62,077 nt of DNA. It comes from JANWHZ01 sp964527385. GTDB taxonomy: Bacteria; Patescibacteriota; Saccharimonadia; Saccharimonadales; UBA4665. Positions 1-7,834 of the stretch are shown in pieces (positions within the stretch are counted from its first letter, which is position 1; each line of letters opens with the position of its first letter). A program made the translations under genes and the position numbers. Location: the NCBI GenBank assembly GCA_964527385.1, contig CAZGPZ010000001.1:1-62077 (forward strand), written 5' to 3'. The notes under the pieces are model-generated. The model had not been told where the DNA came from and made no database searches. It saw nothing but the letters and a program-made list of their open reading frames with translations.

Positions 1-58
1 TACTTCGCTACAAGCTCCGTGCTTCAGTGTTTCGTTTTTGTAGAACAAAACCGTTTAC

Positions 59-391
59 TTAAGCTGCTGTTAGCTCGCCGCTGTCTCCAAGCGACTTGAG
101 CGCGCGCTGGCCCACTGACCGTGGTGAAATAGAACGCGCACCCCAGTACCCATCGTCGTCGTACCGTATCCAATCAGGCAGGTCATCCTCATCGTACAAG
201 TCCGATCCATTAATTGACCGGTCGGGCCAAACGTTGTCATATTCGTTCAGCGTGGGAACATCCTTGTAATAGTAGTTGCCGGCATCGTCGACTCCGACGT
301 AGCGGTCCCTATCGTAGTAGTAAGGTTCCCATTCCTCTGGGATATACCCGCGATCATATACGTACCCTATTCTATCGTTGTAGTCAGCCAT
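59..391 (-). CDS. Small acidic Tyr/Asp-rich protein, unknown function
   Basis: I do not recognise this 110-residue protein. It is dominated by Asp, Glu and Tyr, with short clusters such as YYYDRDRY and a DDL/DDDG stretch, so it is strongly acidic and probably has little hydrophobic core. There is no signal peptide or membrane segment. A perfect AGGAGG lies 9 bases before the ATG (about 400-405), which makes it a credible expressed gene rather than a chance frame. It is divergent from the next gene, and the window edge hides what follows it. The last 25 residues are less biased and could be a separate short helix. Confidence 0.6.
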   Translation of the reverse strand: MADYNDRIGYVYDRGYIPEEWEPYYYDRDRYVGVDDAGNYYYKDVPTLNEYDNVWPDRSINGSDLYDEDDLPDWIRYDDDGYWGARSISPRSVGQRALKSLGDSGELTAA

Positions 392-552
392 TTCTGCTGT
401 CCTCCTAAGAGGCCAACGAATGCCGGCAAGATGTCCAACCTCTACGGTTTACGCCTTTGTAGCAACAATGTCAACTATATTTCAAAGCATTAGTATTAAT
501 GAAGCTCAACTTTCTTCCGGGATCAATAATAGGTTCGTGCCGGACGTGATGG

Positions 553-587
553 TTGCTCTCAGCATACTAATATGTTATAATACAATT
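553..587 (+). promoter_or_regulatory. Sigma70-type promoter placing the start at 588 (leaderless)
   Basis: TTGCTC at 553-558, a 17-base spacer, then TATAAT at 576-581 with a TG extension at 573-574. The expected transcription start falls on the ATG at 588, so the message would be leaderless. The in-frame upstream codons back to 420 overlap the promoter and are unlikely to be translated. Confidence 0.7.
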
Positions 588-1595
588 ATGGATCCTTCTC
601 ATTCTGGAGATGGTACGAAGCAGCCTCTAGAAGTGCTTACTGGCGAGCGAACCACGTCCCAAACAGCAAACGACCTCGATAATGGTCCCTATGCCTTTTG
701 GGGGCTCAGCCCCGAAGAAATAACACATCTCGGCAACGAAGACCGTCTAGGCTTTGAACGCCTTCACGGCCTTAGGCTACGGCAACGGGAAGAAATACTC
801 GCCCTGCCATCTGATGAGGTGGGCATAAACATGGATCGTGTTCGAAAGTGCTGGCAGCAAACGGGCATGCGCAGGAAAGAAATACGCGTGTTAGGCGAAG
901 ATGATTTTGACAAAGCACTCCGCATTACCAGGCATAAAGGAAGCCCAATCCCAGGGCTATCAGCACTATATCTGCCTGAGCAGGATGTGACTATTGTGCG
1001 ACGGAATCCTGAGCTCGAAAGATTGAACGGACCCTCAGTGACCGAGACTAGTATTATCCATGAATCTTGGCACGCCGCCGCAAAAAGCGAGGGTGCGCTT
1101 CCGGGAAATAATAATGATGCCCGCAGTTTAAGGTGGACGATGGGATTCAGTCGGGGGTACAACGATGGCACGGTCGAAGGACGCTTCCTAGAAGAAGGTG
1201 GGGCTGTCTTATACGAAGGAAGGTACGCCGGCCTGCTGCCACAGATCGAACGCCACTCTCCAAATAGATATGTTACGCTGGTTCCAGGCAAAGACGGTAC
1301 TGTTGAACAACACTTTGCTGATGGCATGTGGTGCGCGATGATATTCGAAGAACTTATTGCCATCGACCCAGATATCGACGAGCTGCTCCGATCGAGCCGT
1401 GACAGCACCGAGCAGATCCCCGAACTTGCCAACCATATTAACGCGATAGTTCCGGGCCTCTATGAGCTGCTTGATGCGTTCGACCCTTACAAACACAGGG
1501 GTGATACATCTGCATTTGCCCCATTCATAGATATCCATAGCAATCTGAGTTTTCTCAGGCTTGAGCTGGAACTAGATAGCTATCAGCAATACTAG
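588..1595 (+). CDS. Putative HExxH zinc metallopeptidase-like protein
   Basis: This 335-residue protein is not from a family I can name. It contains HESWH (His158, Glu159, His162), preceded by a hydrophobic II pair as in gluzincin active-site helices. A FLEEGGA segment about 40 residues later (Glu202/203) could give the third zinc ligand. No signal peptide or transmembrane helix is visible, so it would act in the cytoplasm or be released another way. The start was chosen because a well-formed promoter ends just before this ATG; a longer frame runs to 420 but overlaps the promoter. The peptidase role is inferred from the motif alone. Confidence 0.6.
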   Translation: MDPSHSGDGTKQPLEVLTGERTTSQTANDLDNGPYAFWGLSPEEITHLGNEDRLGFERLHGLRLRQREEILALPSDEVGINMDRVRKCWQQTGMRRKEIRVLGEDDFDKALRITRHKGSPIPGLSALYLPEQDVTIVRRNPELERLNGPSVTETSIIHESWHAAAKSEGALPGNNNDARSLRWTMGFSRGYNDGTVEGRFLEEGGAVLYEGRYAGLLPQIERHSPNRYVTLVPGKDGTVEQHFADGMWCAMIFEELIAIDPDIDELLRSSRDSTEQIPELANHINAIVPGLYELLDAFDPYKHRGDTSAFAPFIDIHSNLSFLRLELELDSYQQY

Positions 1596-1610
1596 TAGCA
1601 AGCGAACCGA

Positions 1611-2738
1611 TTATTCCCACTTGAACACTCTGAACGCGATGATGTAGATGACCACCACCCAGGCTGCCATGACCCCGAGCTGCGGGCCGAGGTCAATGAG
1701 GTGTTTGCCTTCGGTCGCGATGAGCCGGGCGCCATCAATGACAGGGGTCAACGGCATATAGAACGTGATGTTTTGGAGCCAATCCGGCATCGCGTAGCGC
1801 GGGAAGAACGTGCCGGAGAGGAACATCATCGGGAAGACAATGATGTTGGCCAGCGGCGCGACCTGGCGTTCGTTCTTCGCCCAGCCACCGAGCGCCAGGC
1901 CGATGCCGAGGATGGTGATGATGCCAAAAACTAGGAACGCGGCAAGCTCAAAGTAATTGCCAACAACCCTCAGCTGGAAAACCAGGATCGCGACGACAAA
2001 CATCAGCGCCAATGTCATCAGGCCGACCACTGCTTGCCCCAGCATCGTCGCTAGGAAATACTGCCAAACGCGGAGCGGCGTCGTATGCAGGCGGCGCAGG
2101 ATGCCCATCTTCTTCAGCTCGGGGAAGATATTCATCGGCCCGAAGATGCCCATGCCAAGGATCGCGAAGCCAAGCAAGCCCGTGAAGGTGTAGTCAAACC
2201 GCGATAGGCTGCGGGCGTTGGTTTGCTCGGTTTTCACCGTAAATGGTGTCTTGGTAGCTACTAGTTTGGCGTTGATTACCTGGAATTGGGCTTGCAGCAC
2301 CGTCGCCAATGTTTGCGCGGCTTGCTCGTTGTTCTGCGTGTAATGGACGACCGCTTGGCCGCTTGGTAGCAACTGGCCGGTTTTCATGGCGCCGAAATCG
2401 GCAGGCAACTCAATCGTCGCGTCCAGCTCGCCGCGCGACATTTTTTCGTCTGCCTGGCTAAATGTCGTGATACTTTTGTCGACTTTCAATATTTTCTGCC
2501 CTTTGGATTCGGCACTGGCAACAAATTGCGCCGCATAGGTCGTTTTTGCATGGTTGATAATCGCAATATTGAACGACGTGCTCTGGTTCTTACCAAATAT
2601 ACCACCAAAAATAAACAAGAAGATCAGCGGGAACATAAATGTCCAGAACAATGCCGTCCGGTCGCGGAAAACGCGCCGCAAATTGACGCGGAACATGACC
2701 CACACCGTAAAGAATTTTCGTTTCAAGCTCATAGTCAT
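1611..2738 (-). CDS. ABC-2 type exporter permease
   Basis: Membrane half of an exporter. The 375-residue chain has one N-terminal transmembrane helix (about 27-47), a large extracytoplasmic domain of about 130 residues, then about five helices in the C-terminal half. This is the usual arrangement of ABC-2/DrrB-like permeases. It begins at an ATGA overlap with the stop of the ATPase gene and has an AAAGGAG site inside that gene's end, so the two are translationally coupled. The substrate cannot be read from sequence; drugs, lipids or peptides are known for the family. The C-terminus ends 16 bases from the convergent upstream gene. Confidence 0.9.
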   Translation of the reverse strand: MTMSLKRKFFTVWVMFRVNLRRVFRDRTALFWTFMFPLIFLFIFGGIFGKNQSTSFNIAIINHAKTTYAAQFVASAESKGQKILKVDKSITTFSQADEKMSRGELDATIELPADFGAMKTGQLLPSGQAVVHYTQNNEQAAQTLATVLQAQFQVINAKLVATKTPFTVKTEQTNARSLSRFDYTFTGLLGFAILGMGIFGPMNIFPELKKMGILRRLHTTPLRVWQYFLATMLGQAVVGLMTLALMFVVAILVFQLRVVGNYFELAAFLVFGIITILGIGLALGGWAKNERQVAPLANIIVFPMMFLSGTFFPRYAMPDWLQNITFYMPLTPVIDGARLIATEGKHLIDLGPQLGVMAAWVVVIYIIAFRVFKWE

Positions 2739-3493
2739 CCCCGCAGCTCCTTTCCCGTCAGGTCGATAAAGACATCTTCCAGGTCCGCCTGCTCGACGTG
2801 CTGTTCTTTCTTGAAGCCCTTGGCAAGCAATTGTTTGATCAGTTTCTTCGGCGTGTCGAGCGCGACGATCTTGCCGCTATCCATGATGGCGACACGGTCG
2901 CAGAGTATCTCGGCCTCCTCCATGTAGTGGGTCGTCAGGATGACGCTGATACCGCGCTTGCGCACTTCTTCCACTAACTCCCAGAGATTGCGCCTTGCCT
3001 GCGGGTCAAGGCCAGTTGTCGGCTCGTCCAGGAAGAAAACTTTCGGGTTGTGAACTAACGCCGCGACGATGGAGAAACGCTGTTTTTGGCCGCCGGACAA
3101 GTTTTCAATATATGAATCGGCTTTGTCACCCAAGTTGACTTCATCGAGGAATTGCTTCGGGTTGACGCGCTCGCCGTAGCAAGCCGCGAACATTTGGATC
3201 AGCTCGGTCAGCTTGGTTTTGTCCTGGAAGCCAGGCGCCTGTGGTTGCACGCCGATCATTCCCCGGATCTTGTACGGCTCATTCGCGACGTCGATGCCAT
3301 CGATGGTCGCTGTGCCGCCGTCGATCGGCCGGAGCGTTTCGATCATCTCAAGCGTCGTAGTTTTTCCAGCGCCGTTCGGGCCTAAAATACCGAAAATCTC
3401 GCCCTTTTTGACCTCAAAGCTGATGCCGTCGACCGCTTTTAAGTCACCATAATTCTTCCGAAGGTTTTGCACCTTCAATATTGTATCTGTCAT
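2735..3493 (-). CDS. ABC transporter ATP-binding protein (DrrA-like)
   Basis: The 252-residue nucleotide-binding subunit pairs with the permease that follows. Walker A GPNGAGKTT lies at 38-46, the signature LSGGQ at 132-136, Walker B VFFLDEP at 152-158, and an H-loop TTH near 188-190. Length and sequence fit the DrrA/CcmA-like ATPases of two-gene exporters. The promoter is a TGG-TATACT element ending 8 bases before the ATG, so the operon message is probably leaderless. The gene order ATPase then permease, with a 4-base overlap, is typical. Confidence 0.93.
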   Translation of the reverse strand: MTDTILKVQNLRKNYGDLKAVDGISFEVKKGEIFGILGPNGAGKTTTLEMIETLRPIDGGTATIDGIDVANEPYKIRGMIGVQPQAPGFQDKTKLTELIQMFAACYGERVNPKQFLDEVNLGDKADSYIENLSGGQKQRFSIVAALVHNPKVFFLDEPTTGLDPQARRNLWELVEEVRKRGISVILTTHYMEEAEILCDRVAIMDSGKIVALDTPKKLIKQLLAKGFKKEQHVEQADLEDVFIDLTGKELRG

Positions 3494-3501
3494 ATGGTAC
3501 T

Positions 3502-3510
3502 AGTATACCA
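3502..3510 (-). promoter_or_regulatory. Extended -10 promoter of the ABC exporter operon
   Basis: On the minus strand TGG-TATACT (3510 to 3502) ends 8 bases before the ATG at 3493. There is no Shine-Dalgarno site, consistent with a leaderless transcript. Confidence 0.6.
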
Positions 3511-3542
3511 AACGAGCAGTTAGTGATTAGCCGATTCTGTTC

Positions 3543-3610
3543 GTCACCCTCGGGTTTAACCCGGGGATCCAGACATTGATCACTGGATTCCCAATCTAGT
3601 TGGGAATGAC
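3543..3610. repeat. Dispersed palindromic repeat, copy 1
   Basis: Two hairpins face each other: an imperfect one at 3543-3572 ending in GGATCCAG, then a 9-base spacer, then CTGGATTCCC...GGGAATGAC at 3582-3610. The whole unit is an inverted repeat with the consensus GTCATTCCCG-N-CGGGAATCCAG / CTGGATTCCCG-N-CGGGAATGAC. Related copies lie at 40278-40353, 42332-42424 and 43036-43104. The arrangement resembles REP-like or MITE-like elements. Confidence 0.8.
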
Positions 3611-3628
3611 ATAAGCGGACAACCAAAA

Positions 3629-3658
3629 GAAAAACGCCCCGATCAGATCGGGACGCTT
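3629..3658 (-). terminator. Rho-independent terminator of the 3681-3875 gene
   Basis: On the minus strand a hairpin with CCCGA/TCGGG core and GCG flanks (one G-T wobble) is followed by TTTTTCTTTT. It sits about 25 bases after the stop codon of the small gene. Confidence 0.8.
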
Positions 3659-3680
3659 TTGGAGAGCTTGACCCGGGCGA

Positions 3681-3875
3681 TTAGCCGCGCTTGACGGTCA
3701 GGAAGCCGTTGCGTGGGTTTTCGTTGACGCTGAAGCCTGCTGGGAGGTCAGAGCCTTCCGGGCGTTGGTCCTTCGAAAAGTAGTAAATAGTTTGGACTTT
3801 GCCCCCGCGGAGCGTGACCTGCTTTGAGTTCAGGTAGTAAGTGACACCTTTTGAATTCGTGTGCTTGTATGCCAT
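3681..3875 (-). CDS. Conserved 64-aa protein, unknown function
   Basis: A short basic protein with no membrane segment. Its sequence alternates Lys/Gly/Thr with aromatic residues (VTYYLNSK, GKVQTIYYFSK) and ends in NPRNGF-x-TVKRG, suggesting a compact beta-rich fold. From memory, near-identical small proteins recur across Saccharibacteria and other CPR genomes; that recollection needs a search. It has its own TTGACA promoter, an AGAGGGAG ribosome-binding site and a terminator, so it is a monocistronic and probably well-expressed gene. The function is unknown. Confidence 0.85.
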   Translation of the reverse strand: MAYKHTNSKGVTYYLNSKQVTLRGGKVQTIYYFSKDQRPEGSDLPAGFSVNENPRNGFLTVKRG

Positions 3876-3899
3876 GTTGGATTCTCCCTCTCTTAAATA

Positions 3900-3943
3900 T
3901 TAGGTGTACCCTAAAAATACTCTGAACGGATTTCCTTTGTCAA
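3900..3943 (-). promoter_or_regulatory. Promoter with inverted repeat at the start site
   Basis: On the minus strand TTGACA (3943-3938), an 18-base spacer and TATTTT (3919-3914). Overlapping the end of the -10 is TTAGG-N5-CCTAA (3900-3914), a short perfect inverted repeat in the position of an operator. The operator role is an inference. Confidence 0.5.
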
Positions 3944-4027
3944 CAGGGTATGCTGCTTTTGGTTTATTTCACCTCTGTTGACCGGTGTTAGAAATACACC
4001 TGGCTGGCAAGAAGGACCATAACCGTA

Positions 4028-4057
4028 TTGCACCTAGGCCATGCCATGTACTACACT
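4028..4057 (+). promoter_or_regulatory. Promoter of the 4106 gene
   Basis: TTGCAC at 4028-4033, 18-base spacer, TACACT at 4052-4057. This gives a leader of about 40 bases carrying the GGGGAGAG ribosome-binding site. Confidence 0.5.
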
Positions 4058-4105
4058 AAGAAACGTATTACTAGCACTAAATGTTAAGTGGGGAGAGAAA
4101 CGACC

Positions 4106-4741
4106 ATGGATTTCATGAACCGTATAACACCTAGCCAGCCACAGGCGGCACGGCCAGCCCCGCCAGAGTCGGTGGAACTTCCCCGGCATGACCATGGCGA
4201 AAAGCACCACGCCCCGAAGCATGATCTCTTGTCAGCAGGCATGCGCCTAGGAACGTATGTGCTGCTCGTTGTCGTCGCGCTTTTGGTCGCGGCAGTTGTA
4301 TGGTACATCTACACATCCTCCCCGGCATCGCAAGCCAAGTACGTTGACTCTGGCAAGCTCCAGGCAGTATTCCTCAATACTGGCCAAGTTTACTTCGGGG
4401 ACATCACGACGTTCAACAAAGATTACGTGGTCCTGGGCAATGTCTACTACTTGCAATCGTCCAACACGAACAATTCGAGCGCTTCCAGCTCGTCAAACCA
4501 GAACATCTCGCTCGTCAAGCTTGGTTGTGAGTTGCACATGCCGTATGACCAAATGGTAATCAACACTTCGCAAGTCACCTTCTGGGAGAACTTAAAGAGC
4601 GATGGCCAGGTCGCCAAGGCGGTCGCAACATTCGTGAAGCAGAACCCCAATGGCCAGACATGCAGCACCCAAAGCTCATCGAGCAACAATGCTGCGACCA
4701 ACCTCCAGAACTCCAGCAACGCCACCACGAACAAACAATAA
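4106..4741 (+). CDS. Membrane-anchored extracytoplasmic protein, unknown function
   Basis: A 211-residue protein with a short His/Pro-rich cytoplasmic N-terminus, one transmembrane helix at about 47-69, and an extracytoplasmic domain. The domain contains VFLNTGQVYFGDITTF and a Ser/Asn-rich linker, and the tail is a low-complexity Ser/Asn/Thr region. I recall this pattern as a conserved CPR/Saccharibacteria family without a known role. The start at 4106 is set by GGGGAGAG 8 bases upstream; an in-frame GTG at 4088 lies on that site and is unlikely. Translation ends with tandem stops TAA TAG. Confidence 0.8.
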   Translation: MDFMNRITPSQPQAARPAPPESVELPRHDHGEKHHAPKHDLLSAGMRLGTYVLLVVVALLVAAVVWYIYTSSPASQAKYVDSGKLQAVFLNTGQVYFGDITTFNKDYVVLGNVYYLQSSNTNNSSASSSSNQNISLVKLGCELHMPYDQMVINTSQVTFWENLKSDGQVAKAVATFVKQNPNGQTCSTQSSSSNNAATNLQNSSNATTNKQ

Positions 4742-4744
4742 TAG

Positions 4745-4860
4745 CTGGGGATGAAACTCCCCAGGCTAAAGCCTATGGTTTCTTGCTCCGTTTCCGTTGC
4801 CCGGGTAGCGACCGGAACCCCCGACCAAGGCCCAGGGTTTGTGCGCGCGCTAGCTAATCA
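4745..4860 (+). other. Structured intergenic segment, possible ncRNA or 3' UTR
   Basis: Between the stop at 4741 and the terminator at 4861 the plus strand can fold into a 7-bp hairpin at 4745-4764 (CTGGGGA/TCCCCAG, loop TGAAAC) and a long interrupted hairpin at 4790-4818 (GTTTCCG-TTGC / GCGA-C-CGG-AAC). No coding frame is convincing. It could be a structured 3' UTR or a small RNA. I could not match it to SRP RNA, tmRNA, RNase P or a riboswitch class. Confidence 0.35.
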
Positions 4861-4895
4861 ATACCCGCTTTCGCAAAAGGAAGCGGGTATTTTTG
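4861..4895 (+). terminator. Strong rho-independent terminator
   Basis: A perfect 10-bp stem (ATACCCGCTT / AAGCGGGTAT) with a 10-base loop, followed by TTTTG. It closes the transcript from 4106, or a separate RNA from the structured segment before it. Confidence 0.85.
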
Positions 4896-4910
4896 TGTAG
4901 CCGTATGACA

Positions 4911-5516
4911 TCAGGCGGTTCTTGATCTCAGCCAACGGCCGCATAACCATAGGCCCAGGAATGAAACAGAACAAGCAGCAGCGCCTAGCAAACTCCAGCC
5001 TGCCAAGTCGGGAGACCACGCTGGGCTCAAGAAGGAAAACTTGTACAAACCGTCGGGAATGCCTGGCAGGGGCACGCCGTGATTCCGGATGTATTGCTGC
5101 ACGCACGGCACGCGGTTGTGCCCGGAGAAATCAGTCGGGTCGAGCTTTTCGCAATATGCCTGGGCACTAGAGTAAATTTTGCGGTTAGCGGCAGTTGCCT
5201 GCTCGCCCGCTTTTTGCACTGCCCGATCGTAAGTGTATTGCAACTGGATCGGCGGGTACGGCGCGTTCGGGCCGGTCGAGAGGTCGGTGTTCATATGTGA
5301 CGTCACATATACCTGCAAAGCTTGGAGCGCTTTTTGCGTGTCGCCGTTGTTTTTGTCGGCAGTGTAGACCGCCGCGCGCAAATTCGCCATTTGCAGGTTA
5401 TTATCCCTGAGCGCGATCACCCCGACCGACGTGAACACGCACGCCGCGAGCAAGAAATACCACGACCGCACGGGACGGATTTTCCGCCAAACATGATGCC
5501 AATACCGCTTATCCAT
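4911..5516 (-). CDS. Two-helix membrane protein, unknown function
   Basis: A 201-residue protein with transmembrane helices at about 19-36 and 171-192. The extracytoplasmic loop between them is rich in Gln/Ala (NLQMANLRAAVYTADK, ALQALQVYV) and looks helical. The two loop cysteines near 120 and 136 could form a disulfide. The tail has Arg-rich flanking. The promoter is TATAAT (5528-5523) followed by exactly six bases and the ATG, so the mRNA should be leaderless. I recall similar proteins in CPR genomes, without function. Confidence 0.75.
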   Translation of the reverse strand: MDKRYWHHVWRKIRPVRSWYFLLAACVFTSVGVIALRDNNLQMANLRAAVYTADKNNGDTQKALQALQVYVTSHMNTDLSTGPNAPYPPIQLQYTYDRAVQKAGEQATAANRKIYSSAQAYCEKLDPTDFSGHNRVPCVQQYIRNHGVPLPGIPDGLYKFSFLSPAWSPDLAGWSLLGAAACSVSFLGLWLCGRWLRSRTA

Positions 5517-5676
5517 ACATAAATTATAGCTAATAATTGCTTAAAGCCTGTGGTTATAAGTACACAACCCCTATTACGGATGCATACACATGATCATTCT
5601 GCTGTCATTTGTGATAGTTTGGATCTTCGTGGCGCAAGATTACCGGTCATACGCTATAAGCTGTTAGACTAAGTTC

Positions 5677-6984
5677 ATGCATATCTTCTTCTCCGGCATT
5701 GGCGGGACCGCCATCGGGCCGCTGGCGCTTATCGCTAAGGAAGCCGGGCATACGGTCTCCGGTTCCGACAAGCAAGACTCGCAGTACATCGGCTACCTTC
5801 GGGAGCACGGCGTCACCGATATCTATGTCGGCCAAACGTATGAGGCAATCAAGGTTTTGCACGGGCGCGACCCGATCGACTGGTTCGTCTACACGTCCGC
5901 GCTCCCGCTCGAACACCCCGAAGGAGCACCGGAGCTAAGGTTTTGCGCTGAACAGGATATCAAGGCGAGCCGGCGCGACGAACTGCTCAACTACATACTC
6001 AAGGAAAAAAACCTCAAGCTCATTGCTGCCGCTGGAACCCACGGCAAGACCACCACGACATCAATGATTGTCTGGTTGCTCATACAGCTCAAGGTACCCA
6101 CCAGCTATTCAGTCGGCGCCAAGATCTCCTTCGGGCATATGGGGTGGTACGAGCCGGGTAGCCAGTACTTCATCTACGAAGCTGACGAGTTCGACCGCAA
6201 CTTCTTGGCATTTGAACCATATCTGAGCATCATTAGCGGCGTATCGTGGGATCACCACGAGATCTTCCCGACGCGCGAAGATTACCAATCCGCCTTCCGT
6301 GAGTTCATCAGCCAAAGCAAACATACGGTCATCTGGCACGAGGACGCCGACTACCTTGGGCTCGACGAGAGCCGGCCGGACCTTCTCGTCCAGGATAGCA
6401 GCACGCTGGCTATAGAGGATTCTATTCGATTGGACGGCCATTATAACCGGCTCGATGCCTGGCTCGCCATTCAAGCCGTCCATCGGCTGACAGGCGCACC
6501 GGTAGAGACTCTTGTTAAGCATGCCAACCGCTTTCCCGGCTTGCAGCGCCGGATGGAACAGATTATCCCGAATCTTTACACGGATTACGCGCACACGCCC
6601 GACAAAGTCCGCGGCGCCATGAGCGTCGCGCTGGAGATCGCCGCCAAGCACAACCAGCCACTTGTCGTGCTGTACGAGCCGCTGACGAACCGGCGGCAAC
6701 ATTACATGAAGGACGATTACCAGGACTGTTTCGCCGGCGCCGAGAAAGTCTATTGGCTGCCGAGTTACCTGGCACGCGAGGATCCCAACCTTCGCATCTT
6801 GCCGCCGGAAGAGCTGATCAGCCACCTAACCGACCCCACTATTGCCCAACCCGCAGCAATCGGAAATGGATTGAAACATGCCATAAAGAAGTATCTGGAA
6901 AAGGGGGCCATGGTCGTCGGCATGGCCGGTGGCGGTGGCGGCAGTTTGGACGAGTGGCTGCGCAAGGAGTTCGCGCAACTATGA
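5677..6984 (+). CDS. mpl: Mur ligase family protein (MurC/Mpl type)
   Basis: ATP-dependent amide ligase of peptidoglycan metabolism. The family joins L-alanine (MurC) or the recycled tripeptide (Mpl) to UDP-N-acetylmuramate in the cytoplasm. Visible are the N-terminal Rossmann motif GIGGTAIGPL, the P-loop AGTHGKTTTTS, YEADEFD and the WDHHEIFP segment that resembles Mpl more than MurC, plus a C-terminal domain with DYAHTPDKV. At 435 residues it is slightly short for either family. The promoter TGT-TAGACT (5662-5670) ends six bases before the ATG. The last base pairs overlap the next, frameshifted gene. The choice between MurC and Mpl is not settled by sequence reading. Confidence 0.8.
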   Translation: MHIFFSGIGGTAIGPLALIAKEAGHTVSGSDKQDSQYIGYLREHGVTDIYVGQTYEAIKVLHGRDPIDWFVYTSALPLEHPEGAPELRFCAEQDIKASRRDELLNYILKEKNLKLIAAAGTHGKTTTTSMIVWLLIQLKVPTSYSVGAKISFGHMGWYEPGSQYFIYEADEFDRNFLAFEPYLSIISGVSWDHHEIFPTREDYQSAFREFISQSKHTVIWHEDADYLGLDESRPDLLVQDSSTLAIEDSIRLDGHYNRLDAWLAIQAVHRLTGAPVETLVKHANRFPGLQRRMEQIIPNLYTDYAHTPDKVRGAMSVALEIAAKHNQPLVVLYEPLTNRRQHYMKDDYQDCFAGAEKVYWLPSYLAREDPNLRILPPEELISHLTDPTIAQPAAIGNGLKHAIKKYLEKGAMVVGMAGGGGGSLDEWLRKEFAQL

Positions 6985-7492
6985 CCAAGCTAACCGCCTT
7001 GTACTTCGCGCACGAATTTGAACCGCCAGAAAAGTCGCGTCAGCCCGAATATATTAGCGAGCTGCGCCGCATCGCAGCGAACGCAGGCACAATCTTGATG
7101 GTCGCCTACAACTACCCGCCGGGGCATAGTGACGGAAAGCCTGTCAGACAGCATATGTACACGGACTTAATACCGATGAGCTCTTAAAAGATCGCCGGGC
7201 GCGCGCTGCACAGTGGATGGCAGCCACCGGGATAATCATCGACGAACGGCTGCCGGGCGAACGGAAACAGCAGATCATCGAACATGCGCTGCCCTTACGC
7301 ATACCCCTGCTATCCCTCACTGATACTGGACCGGAAACCAATCTGGCGACCGGTCAAGAGCATGAACTCGTGACCGTGTGGGCACTCCGGCGGAACGCTA
7401 GCCCCGATGAGATGCAATCAGTGCTAACCGATTTCTTGAACGCGAACGCCGTGCTTGTCCCGGTTGTCACCGATCCGGTCGAAACAGATTAG
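6981..7492 (+). pseudogene. Frameshifted gene of unknown function downstream of the Mur ligase
   Basis: Translation starts at an ATGA overlap with the Mur ligase stop and gives MTKLTALYFAHEFEPP, running in frame to VAYNYPPGHSDGK before a stop at 7187. From 7133 a second frame reads TAYVHGLNTDELLKDRRA and continues to 7492. The two pieces look like one protein of about 170 residues split by a single missing base between 7133 and 7187. No slippery heptamer is visible, so a decayed gene or a sequencing indel is more likely than programmed shifting. I do not recognise the family. Confidence 0.6.
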
Positions 7493-7501
7493 CTGACGCT
7501 G

Positions 7502-7834
7502 CTAACGGTTATCGCCGGCGCCTTTTTGGACGCCGCGGGTTTTGCGGTCAGCTAGTTTCTTGAGGTTGTCTTGCATAATGCTATCGAACGAAACGCCCAA
7601 GCTGTGCGCCAGCATAGCAATGTACCAGACCACGTCGCCGAGTTCTTTGGTGAGTTCACGCAGATCGTCCTTGCTGACAACACCGTCCTTGTAGGCGACA
7701 ATTTTCTTCCATTTCTCAAGCACTTCGCCGGCTTCGCCGGAGATGCCCATCGCCCAGATAGTTTTGTCCATCAATGGGTCGGGATGGTGAATTGCCGTGG
7801 TAAGTGCCTGCTGCTGGTATTCGTCGAGTGTCAT
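7502..7834 (-). CDS. MazG-like nucleotide pyrophosphohydrolase
   Basis: A single-domain MazG/NTP-PPase of 110 residues, expected to hydrolyse (d)NTPs or related nucleotides to monophosphate and pyrophosphate. The metal-binding pattern is visible as GEAGEVLEKWKK followed by ELTKELGDVVWYIAMLA (ExxE...ExxD). Length fits one-domain house-cleaning members. Its ATG overlaps the stop of tsaC (TAATG) with AGGAG upstream, so it is the second gene of a two-gene operon. Confidence 0.88.
   Translation of the reverse strand: MTLDEYQQQALTTAIHHPDPLMDKTIWAMGISGEAGEVLEKWKKIVAYKDGVVSKDDLRELTKELGDVVWYIAMLAHSLGVSFDSIMQDNLKKLADRKTRGVQKGAGDNR

Noticed and set aside
420..587. N-terminal extension of the HExxH protein from 420
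   Set aside because: It overlaps the -35 and -10 elements and has no ribosome-binding site; its composition differs from the rest of the protein.
3444..3626. 60-residue frame inside repeat copy 1
   Set aside because: It is a translation of the palindromic element and lacks start signals.
4745..4860. Signal recognition particle RNA or c-di-nucleotide riboswitch at this site
   Set aside because: Neither the GGAAGCAGC-type SRP core nor the conserved cores of the c-di-GMP or c-di-AMP aptamers could be found on either strand.
7130..7190. Programmed -1 frameshift in the gene after the Mur ligase
   Set aside because: No X-XXY-YYZ slippery heptamer or downstream pseudoknot is evident; loss of a base is simpler.
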